A stretch of DNA of 64,000 nucleotides from Solen grandis (lineage: Eukaryota > Mollusca > Bivalvia > Adapedonta > Solenidae), in the NCBI GenBank assembly GCA_021229015.1, contig CM037782.1, forward strand, positions 59,124,414-59,188,413, read 5' to 3'. The position numbers and the translations under genes are program-made. Numbering within the stretch: the first letter of the stretch is position 1; every line of letters begins with the position of its first letter. Shown in pieces: positions 8,563-20,457 of this stretch. The notes beneath the pieces were generated by a model. The model saw only the letters and a list, made by a program, of their open reading frames with translations, was not told where the DNA came from and made no database searches.

Positions 8563-11071
8563 TTTTAGCTCACCTGAGCACAACGTGCTCATGGTGAGCT
8601 TTTGTGATTGCCTTTTGTCCGTTCTTATTTTTTTGGTGTTTTTTTAGCTCACCTGAGCACTCATCAACAATTTGCCTTAAACAGCATCTCCTCATGAACC
8701 GCTGAAGGGATTTTGACCAAACTTCACAGGAATCATCCTTATGATGCCCCCTCATCTCCTCATGAACCGCTGAAGGGATTTTGACCAAACTTCACAGGAA
8801 TCATCCTTATGATGCCCCCTATCAAAGTTGTACAAATTATTCAGATTGGTTAAAAAAGTAGGTCACAGGAGCTAAAAATAGATTTTAAAAATGCAAACTT
8901 TGAAAATCTTCTTCTGCAAAACTGCAAGGCCTAGAGCTTAGATATTTGGTATGTAGCATCATCTTATAGGCCATTACCAAGATTGTACAAATCATAGCCC
9001 TACGGTGATAAATGCCCCCGCACCAGGGGTCACTTGTTTTACATAGAGTTATATAGTTAAAAATCTTCTTCTATGAATCCATTAGGCCTAGAGCTTAGAT
9101 ATTTGGTATGTAGCATAATCTAATGGTTCATTACCAAGATTGTTCAAATCATAGCCCTACGGTGATAAATGCCCCCGCACCAGGGGTCACTTGTTAGCTC
9201 ACCTGAGCACGAAGTGCTCAAGGTGAGCTATTGTGATCACCTTTTGTCCGTCGTCCGTGCGTGCGTGCGTCCGTCCGTCGTCAACAATTTGCTTTAAAGA
9301 ACATCTCCTCCTGAACCGCTGAAGGGATTTTGACCAAACTTCACAGGAATCATCCTTATGATGCCCTCTATCAAAGTTGTACAAATTATTCAGATTGGTT
9401 GAAAAAGTAGGTCACAGGAGTTAAAAATAGATTTTAAAAACTCAAACTTTGAAAATCTTCTTCTGCAAAACTGCAAGGCCTAGAGCTTAGATATTTGGTA
9501 TGTAGCATCATCTTATGGGCCATTACCAAGATTGTACAAATCATAGCCCTATGGTGATAAATGCCCCCGCACCAGGGGTCACTTGTTTTACATAGAGTTA
9601 TATAGGAAAATCTTTAAAAATCTTCTTCTATAAATCCATAAGACCTAGAGCTTAGATATTTGGTATGTAGCATCATCTAATGGTTCATTACCAAGATTGT
9701 ACAAATCATAGCCCTATGGTGATAAATGCCCCCGCACCAGGGGTCACTTGTTTTACATAGAGTTATATAGGAAAATCTTAAAAAATCTTCTTCTGTGAAT
9801 CCATAAGGCCCAGAGCTTAGATATTTGGTATGTAGCATCATCTAATGGTTCATTACCAAGATTGTACAAATCATGACCCTATGGTTATAAATGCCCCCGC
9901 ACCATGGGTCACTTGTTTTACATAGAGTTATATAGGAAAATCTTTAAAAATCTTCTTCTATGATTCCATTAGGCCTAGAGCTTAGATATTTGGTATGTAG
10001 CATCATCTTATGGTTCATTACCAAGATTGAACAAATCATGACCTTATGGTGATAAATGCTCCCGCACCAGGGGTCACTTGTTTTACACAGATTTATATAG
10101 GAAAAACTTAAAAAATCTTCTTCTGTGAATCCATAAGGCCCAGAGCTTAGATATTTGGTATGTAGCATCATCTAATGGTTCATTACCAAGATTGTACAAA
10201 TCATGACCCTATGGTTATAAATGCCCCCGCACCATGGGTCACTTGTTTTACATAGAGTTATATAGGAAAATCTTTAAAAATCTTCTTCTATGAATCCATA
10301 AGGCCTAGAGCTTAGATATTTCATATGTAGCATCATCTAATGGTTCATTACCAATTTTGTTCAAATCATAGCCAAACGGTGAGAAATGCCCCCGCAATAG
10401 GGGTCACTTGTTTTACATAGAGTTATATAGGAAAATCTTTAAAAATCTTCTTCTATGAATCCATAAGACCTAGAGATTAGATATTTGGTATGTAGCATCA
10501 ACTAATGGTTCATTACCAAGATTGTTCAAATCATGACCCTATGGTGATAAATGCCCCCGCACCAGGGGTCACTTGTTTAACATAGAGTTATATAGGAAAA
10601 TCTTTAAAAATCTTCTTCTATGAATCCATAAGGCCTAGAGATTAGATATTTGGTATGTAGCATCATCTTATGGTTCATTACCAAGATTGTACAAATCATG
10701 GCCCTATGGTGATAAATGCCCCCGCACCATGGGTCACTTGTTTTACATAGAGTTATATAGGAAAATCTTTAAAAATCTTCTTCTATGATTCCATAAGGCC
10801 TAGAGCTTAGATATTTGGTATGTAGCATCATCTAATGGTTCATTATCAAGATTTCCAAAATGGTGGCCCTTTGGAGATAAATGACCCCGCACTAAGTCTT
10901 CTCCTCTGAAACCATAAGGCCCAGTGCTTATATATTTGGTGTGTAGTATTGTCAGGGCTAAAATGTTTAAGATTGAGTTATATCAGAATTCTTGTCTGTT
11001 TAAAAACCTTGTAATCAGTTGTAGCAATGGTACTCAGGTGAGCGTTTCAGGGCCATCATGGCCCTCTTGTT
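8563..11071 (+). mobile_element. Composite palindrome-headed element with three nested heads
   Basis: Head hairpins start near 8567, 8644 (incomplete) and 9195, and only one tail (GGGCCATCATGGCCCTCTTG, ending about 11070) closes the set. A segment of about 60 bp beginning CTCCTCATGAACCGCTGAAG is directly duplicated at 8689 and 8755. This suggests insertion of one copy into another, or unequal exchange between copies. The core from about 9420 is the regular 165-bp array described separately. Confidence 0.75.
9420..10965. repeat. 165-bp satellite-like tandem array, about nine units
   Basis: The word TTAGATATTT (preceded by GAGC or GAGA) recurs at about 9486, 9651, 9816, 9981, 10146, 10311, 10476, 10641 and 10806, a spacing of exactly 165 bp each time. 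Each unit also carries AAATGCCCCCGCACCA, CACTTGTTTTACATAGAG and GGTATGTAGCATCATC. Units differ mainly by point changes, which points to recent amplification or homogenisation. Similar but less regular units are at 7490-8300 and 8940-9180. Confidence 0.92.
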
Positions 11072-11178
11072 ATTGAAGGTTTTATCTCATTATTTTTGGC
11101 AGGCATATAAATATAACTTTATATAACCACACACACAAAGTACAAACATAAAAATACATATATATTAAAAAATTCCAC

Positions 11179-11428
11179 TGTCACCTGTGGCCGAATGGTT
11201 ATGCCTCGGGAGCAGGAGGTCTTGGATGCAATCCCTTGCTTGGCGCTCAGCATATGAGTGTAGTTCCAGGACTAGATGGACCTATGTCAGGATAATGTGA
11301 CTTGGTGTGGTATTAAGCTACATGTCTATGCAGTGTGGCAGCACTATATCTGTCTCAGGTAGTCATAGTCTCCAAAACATTGAAATCTGTCAGTAGGACG
11401 TTAAACAAATAAACAGACAAAAAAATTG
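11179..11428 (+). mobile_element. SINE-2 copy with tRNA-like head
   Basis: The head has CTGTGGCCGAATGGTTATG (A-box-like) and GATGCAATCCC (decayed B-box). The body has GGCGCTCAGCATATGAGTG, GTTCCAGGACTAG and CAGTGTGGCAGCACTATATC, and the tail is GACGTTAAACAAATAAAC. It aligns end to end with the 4682 copy. Confidence 0.82.
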
Positions 11429-11579
11429 CAGCTTGTTGAGCCAAAAGTTTTTATTCATACGATTGTCATGATTATGATATGATGCACCTGTCAGTGTCTT
11501 GCCCCGAAGATGAGGTTGTGGGGAGCAGTGATCTGACCTAGGGTAGTTTGACATTTTTCATTTTTTAGCTTGGCTGTTT

Positions 11580-12012
11580 TTCAAAGAATGAAATGTCAAA
11601 GTATTGTCATCACTTTGGTGTCGTAGTCACTGGAATCGGTGTAGTCGTGGAGAAGAAGAAAACTTTAACCTGGCCATACTCCTAAACTATTAAACTTTCT
11701 GTCATCAAATTGTGCATACTTGTTCACTATCACAAGGGCCCATCAAGGGCCATAACTCTTAGGTCCATTTTGACCAAGTTTATCTCCCTTTTTAAGAAAA
11801 AAGAAAACGTTGAAAAATTTTAACTTTGGCCAAAACTTCTTAACTATTAAACCTTCTGTCATCAAACTTAAAATACTTGTTCACTATCACAAGGGCTACA
11901 TTCACATTAAGAGCCTAACTCAAAAGTTCTTTTTCACCAAATTTATATTAAAAAAAAAACAACAACAAAAAACAGACAAGTGTTGACATCTGCAAGCTGT
12001 GCTCTTGTTGAA
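11580..12012 (+). repeat. Interspersed repeat with two tandem units of about 155 bp
   Basis: AACTATTAAA(C)CTTCTGTCATCAAA occurs at about 11690 and 11845, each followed by CTTGTTCACTATCACAAGGGC. The right end finishes with GCTGTGCTCTTGTTG, like the CTCTTGTT tail of the palindrome-headed elements. It may be a related family with a different core. No coding potential. Confidence 0.6.
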
Positions 12013-12084
12013 TCTTAAATCCCCACCCTAGGGCATTGGCAATTTGCCAAATTCCCTGCATTACCGTTAGGTAATTGCCAGAGT

Positions 12085-12312
12085 CTATTTCCTGGGATGC
12101 TGAACCATTCTGTCTGTCAATTCCAACCTGTCAGAAATGGTCTTTCTTTTGTCAATGTATACCCTCCACCCCAAACCTGGGACAAAACTCGATAGGTGCA
12201 TGAGACTGACATTGATGTATTTTGTGGTGTCTATAGGCTGTAAACAACCGGCCGACCCTGGAATAGGTGAGGAAGTGGTCATGCGTATGATTAGCCATGG
12301 TTGCTGGAACAC
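12085..12312 (-). other. Unrecognised open frame, 75 codons
   Basis: An open frame in a locally GC-richer patch, overlapped by an almost equally long frame on the other strand (12137-12322). The minus frame contains FVPGLGWRVYIDKRK and ISDRLELTDRMVQHP. I do not recognise a family. Splice-like sites and an AATAAA at about 12502 on the plus strand are nearby, but nothing fixes the coding strand. It could be repeat-derived. Confidence 0.15.
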
Positions 12313-13886
12313 TGCTCTATAGCTTGTCTATCCCCAGCCATGATTCATCAATATCCTTAGTCTGTATTTTAGACTCGTACTAAAAAAAAGCATGTTTTCT
12401 AAAAATGATGTTTTCGATACTTACACTTAAAAGAAACTGTGCACTTGATATGTTCAGATTTTCTCAGTGTCAGTATATGAAAAGTTGTAATGCTTTGAAC
12501 AATAAAAAGCAATTTTACCCCAAAGTCTGTGTGCTACACGTGGAAATTATGTGAAATGTTATCGGGCTATAACATAAAACCTAGCCATAGTTTAAACCAA
12601 TATCTTGTCATACTTTAGAACTGTAAGGACCGAGATTCATATGTGTCAAATTTCAACTTTTTACTTAGTAGAGTAATCATTCTCAAATAAGGAAAAGTGC
12701 ACAGTTACTTTGCATCTAAGTTAAAACTGAAAAATAGTTTAATCTTACTTTTTTATTTGTTTAAAAAAAACACCCAAAACAACAGGAAACATTCACATAG
12801 ATGTCTATTTTTTGAATGTTTGAGAAAGCCAGACAATTTATGCATGCAAATACATGTATATATGACCAAAGTGCTAATAAAAATTGTTTTATTGTGCAGA
12901 AGTGAAAGGCATGAATTAACTTAATATTTTCACTGACTTTAATAATATTTCTTTATGTGTAAAAATAATAATTTCTATGAATATGTTGTGTTCTTGTTTA
13001 TTCAATATATAAAAGTAGAAATGTGAATTTAGACTCAGGAGATTGATGAATAATGGCCACAGGGGCCCCATTTCACTAAATTTTGTACGAAAAATATATT
13101 TATATGCCTAAAATTACAGATTTAAAAAAGGAGTATTCTTGAAATTTATAGTTATAAAAAGTGACTTAGTTTGATGAAAATGGTCAGCTTTTAGTATGTT
13201 TTACCCTGCAGATTAAATATTAACAGACACTAAAGGACAACATACTTTCGATGAAGATCAAATTTGTACTAATTTCAGTGAAATGGCCAGGGCACCTTCT
13301 TGTCTCATTTTTATTCTTTCTGTACCACAAAATAGATTCTGAATAGTGTAACAACCATTATTTTGCTTTTTTAACAGTGCATCTTGTGTTTGACCCTAGA
13401 TTCTTAAGGAATTTGCTTATTGTTTGATAGCCCTTTATTCTCCCCTGTTTTTCTTTAGATGCTTATGTTTCCACTTATATCAAAGACTAAGCAAACCCTC
13501 TGTCAGATTGTAAAAACTAATATGTAGGCAGAGAAGTTTAAAAATGTAAGCAAAGATATGATTTATTTTTATAATTATATAATAATAATATGTTTGTACA
13601 AAATTACGTATAATGTAAAATATATATATATATCAGATAGATTGAATGGTACTTTTTGATGTTCACATGGGTCACCAAGGGGTCAGGCCCCACTCCTTCA
13701 ACTTTACTTATGACCTTATTTCTTAAACTTTGTTTGAGACTTAGTAACAGTTCACTGTTACATTTATTACTTGTTAAGAATAAAATTCCAGTTAATCGAA
13801 TTACCCTTTAGCTCTTAAAGTTGCATTTTGATGTCTTAACAAAAGGAGCAGACCCAGATCAGAAAACTCCTTTCAAGATACATCTG
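12313..13886. other. Intergenic or intronic stretch, no gene seen
   Basis: AT-rich sequence with scattered stops in all frames. A weak inverted repeat of about 20 bp (around GGCC..ATTTCACT) bounds 13059-13303 and may be an old MITE. The missing DPAGT1 exons were looked for here and not found. Confidence 0.5.
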
Positions 13887-13900
13887 GGGGCCTCCGTGGC
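13887..13900 (+). mobile_element. SINE-1 5' end cut by the gap
   Basis: GGGGCCTCCGTGGC matches the first 14 bases of the SINE-1 head at 4201 with small differences, then runs into N. The gap probably fell inside a SINE or similar repeat. Confidence 0.5.
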
Positions 13901-14000
13901 NNNNNNNNNNNNNNNNNNNNNNNNNNNNNNNNNNNNNNNNNNNNNNNNNNNNNNNNNNNNNNNNNNNNNNNNNNNNNNNNNNNNNNNNNNNNNNNNNNNN
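13901..14000. other. Assembly gap, 100 N
   Basis: Exactly 100 undetermined bases, the conventional placeholder for a gap of unknown size. A short (AAC)n tract follows at once. Order and distance across this point should not be trusted. Confidence 0.97.
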
Positions 14001-14264
14001 GACAACAACAACAACAACAACTTACAAAATCAAACAAGCAAATAAAACATATACATGTAAAAAATTAAACCAATATATAGAAATAATTGAAGTAATTCAA
14101 AAATATTATCGACATAAATATTAAACATATCTATAAAGAAAATAATAAATTGATAAATACAATTTGAGGCGCAGTCGTCCATCGGTAGTATACATAACTG
14201 CAAATCCAAGGCGCAAAGTACTGGTCCAACCCAGGAGCTATAAGAAATAGTGCCATCGGCAAAA

Positions 14265-14440
14265 TTAACATGACGCCAAAACGCCCCGAAACCCCGAATA
14301 TGCATATCGGTTTAACCAGTGAAAAGCTGTACAAACCTACAAACAAATGCACGTGAATCTTGCTTACAATAGATTCATTTGTTCAACAACCTCCGACAAG
14401 CATTCGGGGCGGGGGTATACCCATTTTGGCGTCAAGTTAA
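14265..14440 (+). mobile_element. MITE-3 copy 1 (TTAA-flanked)
   Basis: TTAA at 14265-14268 and 14437-14440 encloses 168 bp. The ends are CATGACGCCAAAACG and a reverse-complementary CCATTTTGGCGTCAAG. A copy in the opposite orientation lies at 46672-46846 with 167 bp between its TTAA sites. Both share GATATGCATAT and GTACAAACCT blocks. TTAA duplication suggests piggyBac-type mobilisation. No open frame. Confidence 0.82.
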
Positions 14441-14506
14441 TTGTCTCCCAATCCACGAAAAAAGTATGTTTCAATCAATAAAATTACATATATTATTATT
14501 ATATAG

Positions 14507-14591
14507 GATCTGACATGAATTGTTATTTCATATCAAATTTCATGAACGAGTTTAGTAAAATTTGATATGAAAAGACAATTCATGTCAGATT
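14507..14591. repeat. Near-perfect palindrome, arms about 33 bp
   Basis: GATCTGACATGAATTGT...TTTCATATCAAATTT is followed, after a loop of about 20 bases, by its reverse complement ending CAATTCATGTCAGAT, with only small mismatches. It could be a fold-back element or a transcribed hairpin. Confidence 0.85.
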
Positions 14592-14808
14592 CTTTTATCA
14601 TATGACCTTTACTGACAGTAAATCGCAATTACAACAAAAAACAAACAAACAAAAAATAAGATTGAACGGACAGCGAACAAATTACTATTTGTAATCTAAC
14701 ACCAAGAAAATAGTTTAAAATATTAACCGAAATTAATGATTTAATGTTTTCTTTTCAACATATATGAAAATGCATTTTTCAAGTATTTGCATCAAACACA
14801 TTTAATCA

Positions 14809-14812
<4 letters not shown>

Positions 14813-14841
<29 letters not shown>
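14813..14841. repeat. (TA)n microsatellite
   Basis: About 14 uninterrupted TA units. Confidence 0.95.
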
Positions 14842-14846
<5 letters not shown>

Positions 14847-15675
14847 ACACGCGCGTGACGCAGAGTGATGTAATTAGGGCTAAAAGTTATATGTCACATG
14901 TTAAATATAAGAAAATATGTGATGGTTATACAAACCCGGAAACAACTGTTTGAGCATAATGTCATATGATAAAAGAATATATATTGCTAATAAAAAAATA
15001 ACAACAATAACAACAACAACAACATCATCAACAACATACACACATGCGTGTGTATGCATATGCATGTATACAAGACAATGCAAACATTGTATAAAATGAT
15101 TAAACTACCGGTTGAGGGTTAATCTTCCTTTTATCAAGTTTATCTTGTAATCAATCATACTCCTTCCCTCGGAAAGGAAATAAAATCCCTTTTAAACAAT
15201 GACATTGATAGATTAACCACACTGAAAAAACAAACATTGTGGACATGCATGCATTTGTGATAAAATATTTTTGAAATATAATTTCCATGTAGTTCATTAT
15301 ATCAGTTTTTCAGGCGACACAATCATAATGATATATTTTTCTACATGAAAGCTTTGAGGCAAAACATTTAGGATATATTTAGAATATGTCTTCATGGATC
15401 AACGACATGTATCGCAAATCCGAATGAAGACCATTTACATTGCACCATAACAATTTATATATATTATATATTACTAATGGCCATAAGAGGAAAACAACCG
15501 AAGAAAGAGCAGGCGTCTTTGGGACGTTAACATTTATTGTATATTTAATCATTCGGTAGTACATACAATTAATGGTCGTTCAGCTATCGGTAACAGTTGC
15601 TCATATGAGCGTTTGCATAGCGTATATAATGCAAACGGGGAACCAGCTGGCATTCGTTTCCTCTTGTGAGTAAGT
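14842..15675. other. No gene seen
   Basis: AT-rich, with a short AAC/ATC-rich patch around 15000-15030. No frame has convincing protein character. Confidence 0.5.
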
Positions 15676-15917
15676 TTAACCCTTTCCCTCATATAGTTTC
15701 ATTTTGACGCACTCAATAGGTACCACATTAAGCCTGATCTGCAGAAAACCACAGTTAAACCTTTCCAAATTTAATTATGAAGTCCTAATTTCCAGACCAC
15801 TGAGGAGCAGCGAACAGCATAAAACCTGATCAGCCTGCGAGTTACTCGCAGGCTGATCTGGTTTTATGTTGTTCGCATAGGTCTTTTCATGGCTTCTTCT
15901 ATGAGGGAAAGGGTTAA
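15676..15917 (-). mobile_element. MITE-1 copy 2
   Basis: TTAA at 15676-15679 and 15914-15917 with exactly 234 bp between, in reverse orientation to the copy at 2716. The central hairpin (CAGCCTGCGAGTTACTCGCA) and the inverted termini CCCTTTCCCTCAT are preserved. Confidence 0.9.
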
Positions 15918-16332
15918 GTTGTAACTGAACGTAGGACAAGTTTTTCACATGCTTTGAGGGTGGTAGAAGTTAACAATTGTCATCTCCTGTTCTAGACAGT
16001 TACCCTGTTATGACATCATATTGTCTAAACAAATCATAACAACTAATAGTAAATTACTACGCTTCTAGAAAGAAATAGTTTCAAATTAATGGTTATTTGC
16101 TGCAAACTAATTGATAGTCTAAGAGTTGTTAAAAACAAGCACAACAAAAACAACCGCGTGTTTCCGGTTAGGTATGAAACATCCGTCTCACGTGTCGAGA
16201 ACCGTCTAACGTGACCTCTGTGTGGATGTTTCTGTCCACGTAGGATCTGAATAATTATTATTGACACAGACACATTAAGATTTGAAGATTATAGATATAT
16301 AAGCGTAATTACTGAGGCCGCAATATATGTTA

Positions 16333-16636
16333 TCTGTTTGTTTAATGTCCAACCGATAGTATATTAGTCATTTGGAGACGATGTCTACTTGAGACAGATA
16401 TAGTGCTGCCACACTGCAGTATCACGCCGTAGACATGTGGCATGATACCACATACAGTCACATTTCCTGACACCGGGCCAACCAGTCCTGGAACTACCTT
16501 CATATGCTGAGAGCCAAGCAATGGATCTATACTAGTACTATTTTCACAACTTTGGTATATCACGGCCGGGGATCGAACCCACAACCTCCAGCTCCCGAGG
16601 CGGACGCTCTAATCACGCGGCTACTGGAGATCAGTG
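16333..16636 (-). mobile_element. SINE-2 copy, reverse orientation, best-preserved tRNA head
   Basis: Read on the minus strand, the head has an A-box-like TAGCCGCGTGATTAGAGCG and a near-perfect pol III B-box GGGTTCGATCCCC. It then has CGGCCGTGATATACC, GTTCCAGGACTGGTTGGCCC, CACATGTCTACGGCGTG and the 3' end TCGGTTGGACATTAAAC. This is the clearest evidence that the family is tRNA-derived. Confidence 0.88.
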
Positions 16637-17658
16637 GTAACTTTGGATTGTAAAATAAAATGATACCCCCCAAAAAAAACCCCAAACCCCCCCAAAAAAA
16701 ACAGCAACAATAACACAATAAAAACAACAACAAAAAACATTAACAAGAAGAAGAAGAAGAAGCAAAAACAGGTATATAATTTATTTGAAAACAAAACTAC
16801 GGTAATGGCTCGTGAACATTTTCACCAGAAAATTGACTGATAAACATTTGAACCTGACTTCTCCTTCACAGCATCAATATTATTACTGTACAGCGATCAA
16901 TAAATGAGCGCGCCTTCACTGTGAGAGACCCTTCCTTATTGCGCACAGTGGATGAACGTCATTTGAAATCAGCCTTCCTGTCGGACCGAGAACGCTTGGC
17001 ATCACGGCAATCTGACTGTACACTGTCTATTTGTGAGAGGATAGTCATTCTAGGGTACAAGGTATTATTTGTATTTTCTATTTCTGCATGCAATTTAAAT
17101 TCTGTTTGGTGTGTTTCCTGTGTGAAATAAATTATGATAAATGATCCGCTTTTGACGCGGTTCTCGAACCAAGGAAATACGATTTCTGTCGAAAGTGACA
17201 AAGATGCAACAAATAATGATGCTAAAGTAAACTAAAATTGGAAGATAGATGCAACATTATTAGTGCAAACTCCCTGGCTTTTTTTTGGCTGAAACAGCGA
17301 GATTTGTTGGCTGTGACATTGCTTTTGAATTGGAAACGGCAGTCATAGCTGACATAGATTTGGCAATCGATATGTTGTCTTGATTTTATAGACAGCGTTG
17401 TTGCCATATTCCCCATGAGATCTAATCACGGTCATGTTTTTGTTTTACATTATAACACATACAGCGCAAAACTTAATTTCGTAACTATACTCAAAAATCA
17501 GTTTTGGCACATATGCTGCTTGATTATTTTCGCAAGACAAGGAGATATGTAATGTAACATTTTAGGAAACAAGATGATATAAGAGGTCTGTTATCACGTA
17601 TATATTTATTCACATACGGTATCGATTCTGTATCACATCCGATTTATTTGTAAACAAC

Positions 17659-17872
17659 CCCTCCCTTGGTGGTCAGCATATCAGTGTGTAACGTAGGACT
17701 GGTTGGCTTTTTGTAAGGATAATGCGATGTGGTATCATACTATTTGTTGACAGCGTGATGTCGCAGAGATGTAGCACTATTTTTGTCGCATGCAGACACG
17801 TTCCTTAAAGACTGATATACTGTCTTTGCGACATTAAACTAAAACAACAACAACAGCAACAACAACAACAAC
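17659..17872 (+). mobile_element. SINE-2 fragment with (AAC)n tail
   Basis: Retains GGTCAGCATATCAGTGTG, AGGACTGGTTGGC, ATGTGGTATCATAC and the 3' end GCGACATTAAACTAAAAC, passing directly into an AAC-rich tail. It shows how AAC microsatellites in this genome can start from SINE tails. Confidence 0.75.
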
Positions 17873-18730
17873 CTAATTAAAATATCTGACGTCCACACTA
17901 GTTTTCTTCCAGCAATAATTCTCAGCAAATATTTGCTTTCGAGCAATGCAGGCAAACCTCAAGTGATAATTGGTTCAGACACAGAATTAGCCAATATCCA
18001 TTGCCTTTTCGCCTATATTAAATTCCTATTACAATTTAATATAGAAAATCAACCTCGTGACCCACTAACTTAAAGAAACCAGTCCACTAATGTATAACTA
18101 TATTTTTGTTTTGGAGATGGAGATTTGCCAGCCATCACGCGCAGCACAGCAGTCCGTGGAACCTACATTCTTCACACCTGTAGTGTAGGCCATTATATTG
18201 CTTCTAGCTGAAGCAGAGCGTCTTTACCTGTAGCCACTAGTTGCTATGAAAAAGCATAGACAAACATAAATTTCTCTGGTCACAAATATGTGTATAGTGT
18301 GATTGTCAGTTTCTCGTAAACAGTAAAGATCGGCCCAGTCATGATAATGACGAGATTAGGCCCAGGATTGTAGTAAATAAAAACTTATTATAATGCTTTA
18401 AAATAAGGATGATTTGTGATTTGAGCTTGACGTTATACTTCAGTACATGGGTCTGGTTTAAACGTAAAGGGAAAGAGTCTATTAAGACATTTCTACAGAT
18501 AATAGAAGACCGAAGCGGGCGGAGGCTTCTACTGTCTGAAGAGATGTCTTTATTGATGATTTAGACAAAATAATACAGATTTAATAACGTTCCTCGAGAA
18601 AATAGAATATGCAAATTATGTAATACGGAGCAAGATAAATCAGAATTGATCCTGATGAGATAATATAAGAAGAGAATATCTTCTTGGTAATATAGCATGG
18701 CCTACTGTTAATAAATTTTGTACAATTATG
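17873..18730. other. No gene seen; one imperfect inverted repeat
   Basis: Around 18490-18560 an imperfect inverted repeat pairs AGACATTTCTACAG..ATAGAAG with CTTCTACTGTCTGAAGAGATGTCT. Otherwise no coding signal. Confidence 0.45.
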
Positions 18731-18972
18731 TTAACCCTTTCCCTCATATAGACTCATTTTGACGCACTCAATAGGTACCACATAAAGCCTGATCTACAGA
18801 AAACCACAGTTAAACCTTACCTAATTTAATTATAAAGTCCTCATTTCCAGACCACTGAGGAGCAGCGAACAGCATAAAACCTGATCAGCCTGCGAGTTAC
18901 TCGCAGACTGATCTGGTTTTATGTTGTTCGCATAGGTCTTTTCATGGTTTCCTCTTTGAGGGAAAGGGTTAA
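18731..18972 (-). mobile_element. MITE-1 copy 3
   Basis: TTAA at 18731-18734 and 18969-18972, 234 bp between, same orientation as the copy at 15676. Central hairpin kept apart from one change (GCAGACTG for GCAGGCTG). Confidence 0.9.
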
Positions 18973-20370
18973 GCACAAATGAATAGAAATGTTGTATCTG
19001 TTATATTTCTGTCACATGCATTTGAAATGAGAAAAAAATGTTGTCTCTGAGGTTAATATTTGTTCCTAATTGTTTAAACAAAGTATTCTTTGTCGTAGTT
19101 TGTTTTAATCAAGACATAACAAAATACCCCGTGTGTCTGTTCTGGTACATTGCTTTTGTAACCTTTCCTTTGTCACTTAATGCTTTTGTAATTGTGTCAT
19201 ATTAATTTGTAAATGCCAAAGACAGACATGTTGATATGCCAATAAAAGATGTATCTATGCCTTTAGAAGTCATCCCAAATCTGTGGCAAACACTTGATTT
19301 TGTCTACACTTGATAGATCTATTTTAAATATGGCAAAATAGAATCGTATGCTATCGAAAATTTAAAATTTCAGAGCTTCTAAATGGTCACAAATGTAGGG
19401 TCAACATAAGATAGGGATATAAAGGGTCTTAATTTCTAAATTTTACTCATTGTCGCCTACTATTTTAGACTGGCGGTATCTTCAAAGCGTTTCGTAAAAA
19501 GCTACATTATGGTTATGTATTGCATGTGTCATGTGTTTCGATTATTTTGCACTTGAACGTTTCTTTTTGGAAGAAGGAGGTTAGGGAATTTATCTTCCCC
19601 GTCATTAAATGTAAACATGGGACACTGTTGAAACGTGCACGCGTGTATACAATGCATATAAAATGATAAACAATACAAATATGTGCTGTAAAATATTTAC
19701 TCTTTTTTTTAAAAAAAAAAAATCTGCAATAATCATAGATGACAGGTTGATATACAAACTACATTTGTGTATGGAAAAGGTTCGCGAATAATTCAACAAA
19801 TGATAGAGATTAAAATAGATACACAAGATAGAGGAAACTCACAAACATCTCAATAGCATCGTCATGACAACCACAATCATAGCCATGACTACCAACATCG
19901 ACGAGAAGGTTGAAGGTCAAAGTCTAAACCAGACTTAAACCCATATCCTACTGGCTTTTAAATATTCATATACATCAGTATAAAACATTTACTTTAATAA
20001 TGAAATCCTCGATGATTCAGAGAATATTTAACTTTTGTAAACAAGACATTAAATACACAAAAAACTACAGTTTAAAAATCATTAATTGTAGTATACAGAG
20101 GATACTTTTGTTCTGATTAAGTTTTTCAAGAAACAGCAATTAGTCAGTTAGTCAATATCCATTTGTCGAAAGACATGGACTTCCTTTCTAAGGCCAATGT
20201 AAATCAACCATTTGAAACCTGTTTGTTGATATAACTACGGCCTGTGTTATATTTCAGTTACTAAAATAAATTACTTTGAATGAATTTGTGATCAACTTTA
20301 GAGTTGATCAATTTAGAAAATAATCAGCCATTCCAGTAATATTGTAGGATTTTCTCGCAGTACATAAAGA
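18973..20370. other. No gene seen
   Basis: AT-rich sequence without convincing coding frames on either strand, and no repeat family recognised. Confidence 0.45.
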
Positions 20371-20457
20371 TGAAAAATAAAGTTAGTAATTGAGAAACCG
20401 AGTCTAAATTAGACCTAATTTTGACTCGGTTTCTCAATTACTAGCTTTATTTTTTCA
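20371..20457. repeat. Near-perfect palindrome, arms about 33 bp
   Basis: AATTGAGAAACCGAGTC on the left pairs with GACTCGGTTTCTCAATT on the right. The pairing extends outward through AAAGTTAGT/ACTAGCTTT and A-rich/T-rich flanks, with a loop of about 19 bases. Either a small fold-back transposon or, if transcribed, a strong RNA hairpin. Confidence 0.88.

Noticed and set aside
6206..10171. Several minus-strand frames of 60-75 codons sharing similar peptides (for example CEVWSKSLQRF)
   Set aside because: They repeat because the tandem-repeat element is repeated; each is broken in other copies and none resembles a transposase.
9420..10965. CRISPR-like regular repeat array
   Set aside because: Eukaryotic context, whole 165-bp unit repeats without unique spacers.
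13821..14045. Plus-strand open frame with a run of X
   Set aside because: It exists only because the 100-N gap contains no stop codon.
14165..14250. tRNA-like words (CATCGGTAGTATA, GGTCCAACCC)
   Set aside because: Spacing and pairing do not allow a cloverleaf on either strand; not kept as tRNA or SINE.
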